A DNA stretch of 64,000 nt from Acidulodesulfobacterium sp021802425 (GCA_021802425.1 JAJZXJ010000008.1:1-64000), one strand, 5' to 3'; positions 26,445 through 35,068 are shown, numbered from the stretch's first letter. Notes: a model not told the origin generated them from the sequence alone. Translations and numbers: made by a program.

Positions 26445-27896
26445 TTACGGCAGGCTGTTTTTGCGGCGGGCGCGGTTTAGCTGACTGTTGTCCGCTAAGC
26501 GCTTACGGTCGCGCTGTTTTGGACTCCGCGGCTTTTGGCCCTGTCCGTCACTCTGCGATAGGTTGCGGTTGCCTGCACCTGCGGTACGCGGCGCATTAGT
26601 TCTTTTTTGTCCGCGCTGTGAATGCGGCGGACGCGGGGCCTCGGCGGAAAGATTAGCCGGAGGTACAAAGCTGTCAAATGCTACTTTCGGAATTCCGCGT
26701 TTAATTAATCGCTCAATGTCTTTGAGATAACGAAATTCTTCCTTGTCCACTAACGAAATTGCCACGCCGCTGCTGCCTGCACGACCGGTACGCCCGATGC
26801 GGTGCACATAATCTTTCGGCGCATTCGGCAATTCAAAATTCACAACATGGGGGAGTTGATCGATGTCCAATCCGCGCGCTGCTATATCCGTCGCAACCAG
26901 CGCCAGCAATGAGCCGTCCTTGAATTGTGCCAATGCCTTGGTGCGTGCGGGTTGGCTCTTGTTGCTGTGTATGGCGGCAGATGGAATGCCGTCCGCAACC
27001 AGCTTTTCAGTTAATCGATTAGCGCCATGTTTGGTGCGGGTAAACACTAACACCTGCTTCCAGTTGTGATGCTTGATTAGATGCGAGAGCAGGTGGCTCT
27101 TAAGGCGTTGCGGCACCAGATGGACGCTATGCTCCACCAGTTCCGACAGGGTGTTGCTGCGTGCCGCTTCGATGAATGCCGGGTTGTGCAGCAGACCGCC
27201 TGCAAGGGCTTTTATTTCGTCGGATAAGGTTGCCGAGAATAATAAGCTCTGATGTTGTTTGGGCAGCAGTGCTATGATTTTTTTGATGTCGCGAATGAAA
27301 CCCATGTCAAGCATGCGATCAGCTTCGTCCAGCACTATAATTTCAACGCCTGACAGATCCAGCGTTTTTTGCCCGACATGATCGAGCAATCTCCCCGGCG
27401 TGGCAACGAGTATATCCACATGCCCGCGCAATGCCTTAATCTGGGGATAAATATTCATGCCGCCGAACACTGCAACGGATTTCAGCGGAAGATATTTGCC
27501 ATAGGTTTGCGCCGATTCTTCTATCTGGGCGGCGAGTTCACGCGTCGGGGCAAGAATTAAGCATCGCGGACGACCTGAACGAGAATTCGCTGCGGATTTT
27601 TCGGCAAGGCGATGCAATATCGGAAGCATGAAGGCGGCAGTCTTGCCTGTGCCTGTCTGCGCGCCCGCCAGCAAATCGCCGCCGGCCAATACCAGCGGAA
27701 TCGCTTGCGCTTGAACCGGAGTGGGGGTGGAGTAACCCGCGTCGGCAATGGCACGCATTAAAGGTTGTGCCAGATTTAAACCGGCGAAAGTAATTTCATT
27801 ATTAGACAAAGGTATTTTGATATTTTCCTCTTTGCTTACTCCAAATACTGCTTTTGTTTTAAATTTTGAATCGTAATTTTTTTTGTTTTTAAACAT
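26445..27896 (-). CDS. rhlE: DEAD-box ATP-dependent RNA helicase, RhlE type
   Basis: An RNA helicase for ribosome assembly, RNA decay or cold response. All motifs are present: Q motif PTPVQAQAIPLVL, AGAQTGTGKTAAF (Walker A), PTRELAAQ, VATPGRLLD, VLDEADRMLDMGF, FSATL, VFTRTKHGA, ATDIAARGLD and HRIGRTGRAG. The basic, Arg/Gly/Asn-rich tail (residues about 420-483) is as in RhlE. Base composition is clearly GC-richer than everything around it, which suggests transfer from a beta- or gammaproteobacterium. The family normally begins at the ITFAGLNL segment (residue 35). The 34 residues before it (27795-27896) are AT-rich, lysine-rich and native-looking. Confidence 0.93.
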   Translation of the reverse strand: MFKNKKNYDSKFKTKAVFGVSKEENIKIPLSNNEITFAGLNLAQPLMRAIADAGYSTPTPVQAQAIPLVLAGGDLLAGAQTGTGKTAAFMLPILHRLAEKSAANSRSGRPRCLILAPTRELAAQIEESAQTYGKYLPLKSVAVFGGMNIYPQIKALRGHVDILVATPGRLLDHVGQKTLDLSGVEIIVLDEADRMLDMGFIRDIKKIIALLPKQHQSLLFSATLSDEIKALAGGLLHNPAFIEAARSNTLSELVEHSVHLVPQRLKSHLLSHLIKHHNWKQVLVFTRTKHGANRLTEKLVADGIPSAAIHSNKSQPARTKALAQFKDGSLLALVATDIAARGLDIDQLPHVVNFELPNAPKDYVHRIGRTGRAGSSGVAISLVDKEEFRYLKDIERLIKRGIPKVAFDSFVPPANLSAEAPRPPHSQRGQKRTNAPRTAGAGNRNLSQSDGQGQKPRSPKQRDRKRLADNSQLNRARRKNSLP

Positions 27897-28421
27897 TTTT
27901 TCTTTTGCACCTCAATTATACTTCAATAATAGTTTTTGCGGATTATTATACGCCTTAAAGCCATATCTAATTTTTAAGGGGTATTATAAATTTAGCACAT
28001 ATTTTTCAAAAATATTATCGCTAAATTATAAAAATCTGCCGTTAGCCTGACCGGGCAACCGGAATTTTTTGTGATCGGACGGTGAGATCCCAAAATGGAC
28101 GGTGGAAAGTAGACTTATGTGTATCTTACCAAAATTTCAATATTTTTTCAATTACTTTAATTCTGCATCAGAAAAATTTAATCCCCTGCTATTCCCTTTT
28201 TTGTAATTAATTTTTCTTTGCTTTTATTGTTTTCATTGTTTTCCGATGATTTATCAAAGCGGACCGCATGTCCGGCGAAGCCAACCTTCGATATATATTA
28301 GGGATGATGGAGCGCGGAATCCGGCGTTGTTAGCTTTATTGTTAGCTTTAGGTTATCTAAATAGTTCCTATTGGATGATTAAGGATACCGATTATAAGCG
28401 CTTATTTACCGTTGTTTTAAC
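27897..28421. other. 525-bp intergenic region of mixed composition, no gene seen
   Basis: An AT-rich part next to the helicase gives way to two GC-richer islets (about 28035-28115 and 28240-28330). The first contains CCGGGCAACCGG followed by AATTTTTT. The second contains a perfect tandem 12-bp duplication, TTGTTAGCTTTA at 28327-28338 and 28339-28350. A 65-codon frame here (28246-28443) runs antisense into tRNA-Gly and shows no family likeness, so I do not call it. Remnants of transferred DNA are plausible. Confidence 0.5.
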
Positions 28422-28496
28422 TGGAGCGGGAAACGGGACTTGAACCCGCGACCCTCACCTTGGCAAGGTGATGCTCTACCACTGAGCTATTCCCGC
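28422..28496 (-). tRNA. tRNA-Gly (anticodon GCC)
   Basis: A full cloverleaf on the minus strand: acceptor GCGGGAA/TTCCCGC, D arm GCTC AGTGGTA GAGC, anticodon stem TCACC/GGTGA with loop TTGCCAA (anticodon GCC), and T arm GCGGG TTCAAGT CCCGT. CCA is encoded. The tRNA body is 72 bases. Confidence 0.97.
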
Positions 28497-28565
28497 GAAA
28501 AGATAAACCTGAATAATATAATAATTTTATATTATTTAATTACATTTTTTTAAAATTGTCAATAG

Positions 28566-29366
28566 TCAATATTTTCCCAAAATTTTAATTGCGCCGTCCT
28601 TTATTTTAAAACCAAACAAGCTATCTTTTTCACCCAAAACATTCAGCCCGTAAACAGGTATTCCTTCTATTTCGGATTTGCAAACTCCGTGATGATGACC
28701 GAAAAAAACAATCTTCGGCTTGATTTTTAAGATAAGTTCCCTGAATCCTGCGGCTTTCGGATAATATCTCTTTTTATCGTTATCTTCTATAAGAACGCCT
28801 TCGGGGGCATCGTGCGAAATAAAGATATCTATACTTCCGTTTGCATGCTTTATTAAATTGTTTATCTCATATTTAGTGTAATATCTATCTGCCTCACGAT
28901 GATTAAAATATTCGGGGTCATATTTTCCGCCAATTCCTGCAACAACAAGATTTTCGGTGTTGCCGCCATTGAGACTTGCATCTTTGCCGCTTTTATATGC
29001 GGCCATTCCTATTTCGACTTTAATATCCGCAACCGTCCCATTTGGCACATAAAAGAGATTCTTAAGTATCTCGAAATCCCCCGACAGTTTTACGGCTTCA
29101 AGGAAGTTAAAATCCTCATTGTTGCCGTTTATAAAATATGTTTTTATGGGAACGGCTCTTTTTCCTTTATGCCACTTTGGAAAATCTCCTGTCCTGCCAT
29201 GAAGTTTAGTTATTCCGTCATGATTTTTTTCATCTATCCATACGCCAAAATCGCCAACCTGTAAAACAACATCAAAGCTAATTTTAAGCTTTAATTCAAA
29301 ATCCCTTATATTTTCATAAAATTTGTCGATTCTTCCGTGAACATCGCCCGCAACGCATATATTCAT
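28566..29366 (-). CDS. Calcineurin-like metallophosphoesterase
   Basis: A probable cytosolic phosphoesterase with two metal ions. Ligand motifs in order: GDVHGRIDKF (residues 8-17), VLQVGDFGVW, FINGNNEDF, SHDAPEG and FFGHHHGV. The gene ends upstream of tRNA-Gly and its ATG is 18 bp downstream of the hypB stop, so it may be cotranscribed with hypA and hypB. The substrate cannot be told from sequence; the motif set is shared by nucleotide and protein phosphatases. Confidence 0.85.
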   Translation of the reverse strand: MNICVAGDVHGRIDKFYENIRDFELKLKISFDVVLQVGDFGVWIDEKNHDGITKLHGRTGDFPKWHKGKRAVPIKTYFINGNNEDFNFLEAVKLSGDFEILKNLFYVPNGTVADIKVEIGMAAYKSGKDASLNGGNTENLVVAGIGGKYDPEYFNHREADRYYTKYEINNLIKHANGSIDIFISHDAPEGVLIEDNDKKRYYPKAAGFRELILKIKPKIVFFGHHHGVCKSEIEGIPVYGLNVLGEKDSLFGFKIKDGAIKILGKY

Positions 29367-29384
29367 TCTTTAGATTATATTATA

Positions 29385-30104
29385 TTACTTTTTTAATACG
29401 GAAGCCTTTAAATTAACATTATCTTTTATGAAAGAGATAAAATCCCGTAATCCGTTATTTTCGATATTTTCCGCTTTCGAATTATTTTTGCACGATGTTT
29501 CGAAAATCACCAAATCCTTATTTATAGACAAAGCATTTTCCCTTATTTTAGCAATATCGGAATCCAGAACGGACAAAAGGTCAATTTTATTTATAACCAT
29601 AACTTTAGACTTATAAAAAGCGGCAGGATATTTTAAGGGTTTGTCATCGCCTTCCGTTACGGAAAGAACCACAACCTTTATATCCTCGCCAAGATTAAAC
29701 GCCGTGGGGCAAACAAGATTTCCTACATTTTCTATTAATATTATATCCGCATCATTTATGTCTAAATTATTAAGCGAACCGTTCACCATTTTTGCATCTA
29801 GATGACATGTCCCGTTTGTAATAATTTGATATGCGGGAACATTTAGCTTATCTATTCGTTTTTTATCTAAATCCGTCTCGACATCCCCCTCTATAACCGC
29901 TACCTTAAAGCCGTCCGATTTTAAAATAGGAACTATAGATTCCAGCAACGATGTCTTGCCCGAACCCGGAGAGCTCAAAAAATTCATAACAAAAGCCTTT
30001 CCGAATAATGCTTTATTTTTATTTGCGATAATATCATTTGTTTCTAAAGCATTTCTCTGAATCAATAATGACCTGCCTGCACGCCTTCGACTTGAATTTA
30101 ACAT
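29385..30104 (-). CDS. hypB: Hydrogenase nickel incorporation GTPase HypB
   Basis: A GTPase that delivers nickel to the hydrogenase large subunit together with HypA. Motifs: SSPGSGKTSLLES (P-loop), VIEGDVETDLDKKRI, GTCHLDAKMV (with the Cys and His of the metal site), LIENVGNLVCPTAF, LSVTEGDDKPLKYP and VINKIDLL (NKxD). There is no His-rich N-terminal nickel store and no CxxCGC-type N-terminal motif. The length of 239 is normal. It lies 104 bp downstream of hypA. Confidence 0.95.
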   Translation of the reverse strand: MLNSSRRRAGRSLLIQRNALETNDIIANKNKALFGKAFVMNFLSSPGSGKTSLLESIVPILKSDGFKVAVIEGDVETDLDKKRIDKLNVPAYQIITNGTCHLDAKMVNGSLNNLDINDADIILIENVGNLVCPTAFNLGEDIKVVVLSVTEGDDKPLKYPAAFYKSKVMVINKIDLLSVLDSDIAKIRENALSINKDLVIFETSCKNNSKAENIENNGLRDFISFIKDNVNLKASVLKK

Positions 30105-30208
30105 AGTGATAACAAATATACTCTAATTAAATTTTTTTTTATTTACTTTTTTATGATTTTATAGTTTTCATTTTACATTTTAATGCCGTAACATTATCAA
30201 TTAATTTA

Positions 30209-30448
30209 TCAATCGACCAGAATTTCCCGAATGGTTATTTCATCGCCGCCGGTTGGAATAAAATCTAGCAAAACATTCTTAAATCTTTCGTCGTTTAAAT
30301 TTTGAAACGCAAAGACAAGGTAATTTTTATCAATCCCTGAATATTTTCCGAGATTTAATTTTACCTCGCTGACGCTTTTTACGCCTTCTAAATAGCCGTT
30401 TTCTTGAAGCGTATCGACTATTTCTAAGGCTATGGAAAATTCGTGCAT
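30209..30448 (-). CDS. hypA: HypA nickel chaperone lacking its zinc-binding domain
   Basis: A 79-residue protein with a convincing HypA N-terminus: MHEFSIALEIVDTL, including the Met-His-Glu nickel site, then VSEVKLNLGKYSGI and YLVFAFQNL. Normal HypA has about 113-120 residues with two CxxC pairs forming a zinc site that holds about the last third. Here there is no cysteine at all. The text goes from VLLDFIPTGG directly to DEITIREILVD, which matches the strand that normally ends the protein. The zinc loop thus appears precisely removed, not cut off at the end. It is the first gene of the hypA-hypB unit, divergent from the hydrogenase genes. Confidence 0.85.
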   Translation of the reverse strand: MHEFSIALEIVDTLQENGYLEGVKSVSEVKLNLGKYSGIDKNYLVFAFQNLNDERFKNVLLDFIPTGGDEITIREILVD

Positions 30449-30650
30449 AAAAAAATCAATAAAAAAAATTCAAAACTTAATTTGACATTTTATATTTTAA
30501 TGATAATATTTTAAATATTATATATCATTTAATTTCTAAATATAATAATTTTAATAAAAAATTATAAAATTACCATATATTTATAATGTAATAATTAATT
30601 AAATTTATTTAATTAATAATGTAAAATTTGTTTATAATTTAGGAGGTTAT
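30449..30650. promoter_or_regulatory. Divergent regulatory region between hypA and the hydrogenase structural genes
   Basis: Extremely AT-rich 202-bp spacer that must hold promoters for both directions. It contains a 24-bp palindrome, ATTAATTAAAT-TT-ATTTAATTAAT (30594-30617), about 34 bases before the small-subunit ATG. A strong Shine-Dalgarno AGGAGG (30641-30646) serves that gene. No sigma-54 box was seen. Confidence 0.55.
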
Positions 30651-31976
30651 ATGGGAAATGGCAAAAGAAACCGCACCGCAAAAAATGAAAACGACAATCC
30701 TTTTTCAACGCCAGAAGAGGATAATAATTTCAATTTCAAATGGGACCCCTTAAGGAATATCGCGGACGACCCTGACGAGGTTTTAAAAAGGGTTGATGAA
30801 CGGTTAGACGGCCTTGAAAAAGAGTACTTTAACGACAAAAAAGATAAAGACGGCAATCTTGAAAATATCTTTAGCCTCCATGGAGTAACAAGAAGGGACT
30901 TTATCAAATGGAGCGCTTTTTTAACATCGGCCATGATGCTCCCTTATGTATTCAGTCCCAGGGTAGCAAGAGCCGCCAATATACTAACAAGAACCCCATT
31001 TATATGGCTTGATATGGCAGACTGCATGGGAAACACCGAGGCCTTTATTAGAACCGCCCATCCGACGCCCGCCGAAATTATCCTTAACTATGTCAGTGTG
31101 GACTACATGGAATCTATAATGGCTCCCGCCGGTTATCAGGCGGAAGCAAGAAGAGTCGAAACCGTCAAAAAACATAAAGGGAAATATATACTTGTCGTTG
31201 AAGGCGCGATACCGACAGGTCTTAACGGAAAATTTCTCACTATTGGAGCAAAAGGGGATTCGGGTATGAAAATTACTAAGGAAACATCCAAAGATGCCGG
31301 CATTATAATTGCGATAGGCAATTGCGCTTCTTACGGAGGCATACCCGCCGCACGCCCAAATCCTACTTCGGCCGTCGGTCTTAGCTCCGTTACAAACAGG
31401 CAGGTTATAAATATCCCCGCCTGTCCGGCAAACCCCGTAAATGTCGTAGGCACTTTAGTGGAATATATATTGGTGGGAAAAGCCCCACAGCTTGACAGCC
31501 TTGGAAGACCCCTGTGGGCGTACTCCGGAAGGCTTCACGATAACTGTTATAGAAGGGGGCATTTCGAAGCAGGCGAATATGTGAGGCACTGGGGCGACGA
31601 AGGGGCTAAAAAACAATATTGTCTATATATGATGGGCTGCAAAGGTCCTTTTACATGGAATAACTGCACCACGGTGGAATATAATCAGGATATAAGCTTT
31701 CCTATGAGAGCGGGACACGGTTGTATCGGCTGTTCTCAGCCCGCATTCTGGGATAGAATGACCCCGTTTGAGAAGCCCAATGCGGATGCAAAAATTATAC
31801 TCCCCATGGTCGAAGCTACCGCCGATGAATTCGGCGTGGCGCTTTTGGGGGCGGCGGGCGCCGGAATTGCGGCTCATGCTATATACACGGGGGTTAAAAA
31901 GAAAAGAGAATCCAAAAAAACATCTGAAAAGAAAAAAAGCGATTCAGATAAAAATGATGACAATAATGACAAGTAA
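30651..31976 (+). CDS. hyaA: [NiFe] hydrogenase small subunit, Tat-exported and membrane-anchored, with altered proximal-cluster ligand
   Basis: The electron-transfer subunit of a periplasmic group 1 uptake-type hydrogenase. Residues 1-78 are a highly charged extension not found in the usual family. The Tat motif TRRDFIKW (twin Arg at 81-82) and a hydrophobic stretch follow, with likely cleavage after ARA near 108. Proximal cluster: Cys125, Cys225 and Cys258 are present, but the fourth ligand of the CxxC is Asn128 (DCMGNTE). The distal cluster (HDNC..., YCLYMMGC) and medial cluster (CKGPFTWNNC, HGCIGCSQPAFWD) look intact. A C-terminal membrane helix (about 402-420) and a Lys/Asp-rich tail end it. 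The large subunit follows 73 bp later. Confidence 0.93.
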   Translation: MGNGKRNRTAKNENDNPFSTPEEDNNFNFKWDPLRNIADDPDEVLKRVDERLDGLEKEYFNDKKDKDGNLENIFSLHGVTRRDFIKWSAFLTSAMMLPYVFSPRVARAANILTRTPFIWLDMADCMGNTEAFIRTAHPTPAEIILNYVSVDYMESIMAPAGYQAEARRVETVKKHKGKYILVVEGAIPTGLNGKFLTIGAKGDSGMKITKETSKDAGIIIAIGNCASYGGIPAARPNPTSAVGLSSVTNRQVINIPACPANPVNVVGTLVEYILVGKAPQLDSLGRPLWAYSGRLHDNCYRRGHFEAGEYVRHWGDEGAKKQYCLYMMGCKGPFTWNNCTTVEYNQDISFPMRAGHGCIGCSQPAFWDRMTPFEKPNADAKIILPMVEATADEFGVALLGAAGAGIAAHAIYTGVKKKRESKKTSEKKKSDSDKNDDNNDK

Positions 31977-32049
31977 AGAATAAGATAATATAAGTATAAA
32001 ATTTTCCAAATCAACCTAATATAATATTAATAAAATATTTGGAGGATAT

Positions 32050-33735
32050 ATGGCAACAAAGATTATAGTCGATCCTATAACCAGAATAGAGGGGCACCTG
32101 CGAATAGAAGCGATTCTTAACGGCAATGAAATAGCCGAAGCATATTCATCGGGCACACTATTCAGGGGAATAGAACTTATACTTAACGGAAGAGCCCCTG
32201 AAGATGCAGGGCTTTTTGCCCAAAGAATTTGCGGGGTCTGTACCTATGCCCACTATGAAGCCGCCACATGGGCGGTTGAAAACGCTCTCGGCATACATCC
32301 TCCAAAAAATGCCAGAATTGCCCGCAATATATTAAAAGGCGCACAAATGGTTCAGGACCATTTAGTCCATTTTTACCAGCTTGCCGGTTTAGACTGGGTC
32401 GATATAGTATCCGCTCTAAAAGCCGACCCGAAGAAAACTATGGATCTGGCTTACGCCTATACGAAAACCCCTTATAACGCGAGTTTAGCAAGATTCGAAG
32501 AGGTAAAAGCAAGGCTCAATAACTTTGTTAAATCCGGCCAACTCGGGCCTTTTGCGGGCGGTTATTGGGGAAACCCGTCTTACAAACTTCCCCCCGAAGG
32601 CAATCTTCTAATCGCTTCGCACTATTTAGACAATCTTAATATTTTAAGAATACCCGCCCAAATCATAGCGATTTTAGGAGCAAAAGACCCTCATCCTCAA
32701 ACCTGCGTGGTCGGCGGCATTTCATCTATCGCGGACATTATTAACCCTCAAAGAATGGACGATATTTTATTCAGGATAGGAAAAATCACGGATTTCGTGA
32801 ATAACGCCTATATACCGGATTTGCTGACTGCGGCGGAGTTTTATAAAGAAGAAGCTCTTCAAGGCATCGGCGGCGGACTTAAAAACTATCTTTCGTACGG
32901 CGCATTTCCTCAAACGGATGATGAAAATCCAGATGATTATTATTTAATGAGGGGTATTATATTCGATAGAGACCTCGGCAAGGTTCACGGTTTGGATGAA
33001 AAAAAGATAACGGAGTTTGTTACGCATTCATGGTATAAATACCCAAATGAAAAGGTAGGGCTTAACCCGTCTGTCGGAATCACGGACCCGGATTATACAG
33101 GCTTGAACAAAGACGGAAGCCTTAAAGAAGACGAGAAATACAGCTGGCTTAAATCTCCGAGATATGAAAATAAGGCTATGGAAGTCGGACCTCTTGCGAG
33201 GACTCTTGTTGCTTACGCAAAAGGCAATAAAAAGATTAAAGCATTAGTTGACTATGTTTTAAAAACCTCCGGATTACCGGTAACAGCCCTCTTTTCCACT
33301 CTTGGAAGAACGGCGGCAAGAGGAATAGAAGCGAAATATGTAGCCGACGCATTAGAATCATGGACATTAGAACTGATTAAAAATGCGGCGGTTGACCAGA
33401 CAAGCTGGACAAAGTATGATATGCCTTCGAAAGAAATTACGGGAATCGGACTCGACGAGGCTCCAAGGGGGGCTTTAGGCCACTGGGTAAGAATAAAAAA
33501 TAAGCAGATAACCCATTATCAAATAGTGGTGCCATCGACATGGAACGCTTCTCCGAGAGACGCATTTAACAACCCGGGGGCTTATGAAGCATCTTTAGTC
33601 GGCGTTAAGCTTGCAAACGCTTCCGAACCTCTTGAAATTTTGCGGACGGTTCATTCGTTTGACCCCTGTTTAGCCTGTGCCGTCCATATAATAGACCCGA
33701 AAACAAATGAAATAAAAAAATATAAAATCTGCTGA
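32050..33735 (+). CDS. hyaB: [NiFe] hydrogenase large (catalytic) subunit
   Basis: Carries the Ni-Fe(CN)2CO site. The N-terminal L1 motif RICGVCTYAHYEA and C-terminal L2 motif DPCLACAVH provide the four cysteine ligands. Other conserved stretches are IVDPITRIEGHLRIE, HFYQLAGLDWVDIVSAL and DEAPRGALGHWV. After the His of L2 a 15-residue tail (IIDPKTNEIKKYKIC) would be removed by the maturation protease encoded downstream. It has no signal of its own and would travel folded with the small subunit. Group 1 is clear; the subgroup is not decided by eye. Confidence 0.96.
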   Translation: MATKIIVDPITRIEGHLRIEAILNGNEIAEAYSSGTLFRGIELILNGRAPEDAGLFAQRICGVCTYAHYEAATWAVENALGIHPPKNARIARNILKGAQMVQDHLVHFYQLAGLDWVDIVSALKADPKKTMDLAYAYTKTPYNASLARFEEVKARLNNFVKSGQLGPFAGGYWGNPSYKLPPEGNLLIASHYLDNLNILRIPAQIIAILGAKDPHPQTCVVGGISSIADIINPQRMDDILFRIGKITDFVNNAYIPDLLTAAEFYKEEALQGIGGGLKNYLSYGAFPQTDDENPDDYYLMRGIIFDRDLGKVHGLDEKKITEFVTHSWYKYPNEKVGLNPSVGITDPDYTGLNKDGSLKEDEKYSWLKSPRYENKAMEVGPLARTLVAYAKGNKKIKALVDYVLKTSGLPVTALFSTLGRTAARGIEAKYVADALESWTLELIKNAAVDQTSWTKYDMPSKEITGIGLDEAPRGALGHWVRIKNKQITHYQIVVPSTWNASPRDAFNNPGAYEASLVGVKLANASEPLEILRTVHSFDPCLACAVHIIDPKTNEIKKYKIC

Positions 33736-33772
33736 TTTTTATATTTAATTAACTTTTAAAATGGGGTTAATT

Positions 33773-34537
33773 ATGGAAAATAAAGAAAAAAAATACGGCG
33801 ATATACAATTAGTCCACAGAATGACGGTTATAAAAAGAATTATACACTGGTCATTTTTTCTAGCAATCATTAATAACATCATTACGGGCTTTTATATAGC
33901 CTATCCGTTTCTTATATTTGGGAAAACCCCTGCGCAATCCGATTCCATTTCAAAAGGGATTATCAATTCAGGAGAAACATATCAGGCATTTATAATGACA
34001 TGGATGAGGGAATTCCATTTTATCGGCGCTGTTATTATAGATGTTATTTTTATCGTCTGGCTGTATCTGGCTTTTTTTTCGTGGAAAGAGCCTCTTTATA
34101 AAAGCTTTATACCTTTCGGGGATAAAATAGCAGAGGCGTGGAAAATGCTTAAGCACTACTTCACGCTCAAAGACAAACCTGAAACAACCCGATATCAAGA
34201 CCCTTTAAATGCCGTAATATTCACTATTTTTCATCTGCTTATTCTACTTCAAATGGTAACCGGATTTCAGATGTATGTGGCTTCGTTTACCGGAACTTCG
34301 GCCGTAGGCGGTTGGTGGCCATGGCTTATGCATTTTACGACCGACTGGACGCTTGTCGTATTCGGCGGACTGACGGGCGTTACGCTTGTTCATCTTTTTA
34401 CAATGTGGCTGATTATAATATTCATAGTTTATCATATTTATATAGAGGTTTGGCGTTCGGTAATGTGGAAAGAAGGGGATATCCTGATACCGTTCGGAGG
34501 ATATAAATATATCAGAAATAAAACGGAATCTGAATAA
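33773..34537 (+). CDS. hyaC: Hydrogenase-associated b-type cytochrome (HyaC-like)
   Basis: A membrane anchor that takes electrons from the small subunit to the quinone pool. There are four long hydrophobic segments with histidines for two hemes: RIIHWSFF, REFHFIGAV, TLVHLFTMW and VYHIYIEVWRSVMW. The frame opens at an ATG at 33761, but the second ATG at 33773 has GGGG seven bases upstream and is followed by the typical charged N-terminus. It starts about 37 bp after the large subunit. The mid-protein loop (KSFIPFGDKIAEAWK) is as in the family. Confidence 0.88.
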   Translation: MENKEKKYGDIQLVHRMTVIKRIIHWSFFLAIINNIITGFYIAYPFLIFGKTPAQSDSISKGIINSGETYQAFIMTWMREFHFIGAVIIDVIFIVWLYLAFFSWKEPLYKSFIPFGDKIAEAWKMLKHYFTLKDKPETTRYQDPLNAVIFTIFHLLILLQMVTGFQMYVASFTGTSAVGGWWPWLMHFTTDWTLVVFGGLTGVTLVHLFTMWLIIIFIVYHIYIEVWRSVMWKEGDILIPFGGYKYIRNKTESE

Positions 34538-34558
34538 AAATGAACGGGATTTTTACTT

Positions 34559-35068
34559 ATGACGGGAATTATAGGAATCGGAAACCTGCTCTTAAAAGAC
34601 GAAGGATTCGGAATTCACTTTATCGATTATCTTAGAAAAAAATATATTTTTGACTTAAATCTGAGATTAATAGACGGCAGTACGCTTGGCTACGGGCTTT
34701 TGGACGACATATTTAACCTCGACAATATTATTGTCATAGATGCCCTTAAGACAGACGAAAACCCGGGAAGCATATTTAGATTCGATGCGGGAAGCCTTCC
34801 CGTGAATCTAATGAAAAAAACTGCGCACGACGTCGAGTTTATCGATGTAATAACCATGTGCAGCCTTCAGGGGCATAACCCGAAAATAACAATTTTTGCA
34901 ATATCTCCGGAAGACATAAGTAATGTTGGAATGGATATTTCCTCCCCTTTAAAAAATGCGATTCCAAGGCTTGAATCTCTCGTTCTGGAAGAGATAAAGC
35001 CGTTTGGCATAGAATGGAGCATAAATCCTGAATATCGCAAAATTGCCGGATTTAAACCTTTAATTTAA
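34559..35068 (+). CDS. hyaD: Hydrogenase maturation endopeptidase (HyaD/HycI family)
   Basis: A nickel-dependent check protease that cuts the C-terminal tail from the large subunit after nickel insertion. The family motifs are GIGNLLLKDEGFGIHFIDYL with the conserved Glu, VIDALKTDENPG with the conserved Asp, and HNPKITIFAISP. The length of 169 is normal. It lies 21 bp after the cytochrome gene, completing a small-large-cytochrome-protease operon. It meets hypF tail to tail seven bases downstream with no room for a terminator. Confidence 0.92.
   Translation: MTGIIGIGNLLLKDEGFGIHFIDYLRKKYIFDLNLRLIDGSTLGYGLLDDIFNLDNIIVIDALKTDENPGSIFRFDAGSLPVNLMKKTAHDVEFIDVITMCSLQGHNPKITIFAISPEDISNVGMDISSPLKNAIPRLESLVLEEIKPFGIEWSINPEYRKIAGFKPLI

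Noticed and set aside
26488..27754. Several long frames on both strands within the helicase gene
   Set aside because: They are by-products of GC-rich coding sequence; the helicase frame carries every DEAD-box motif.
28246..28443. 65-codon plus-strand frame in the region before tRNA-Gly
   Set aside because: It ends within the tRNA on the opposite strand, has no ribosome site and no recognisable motif.
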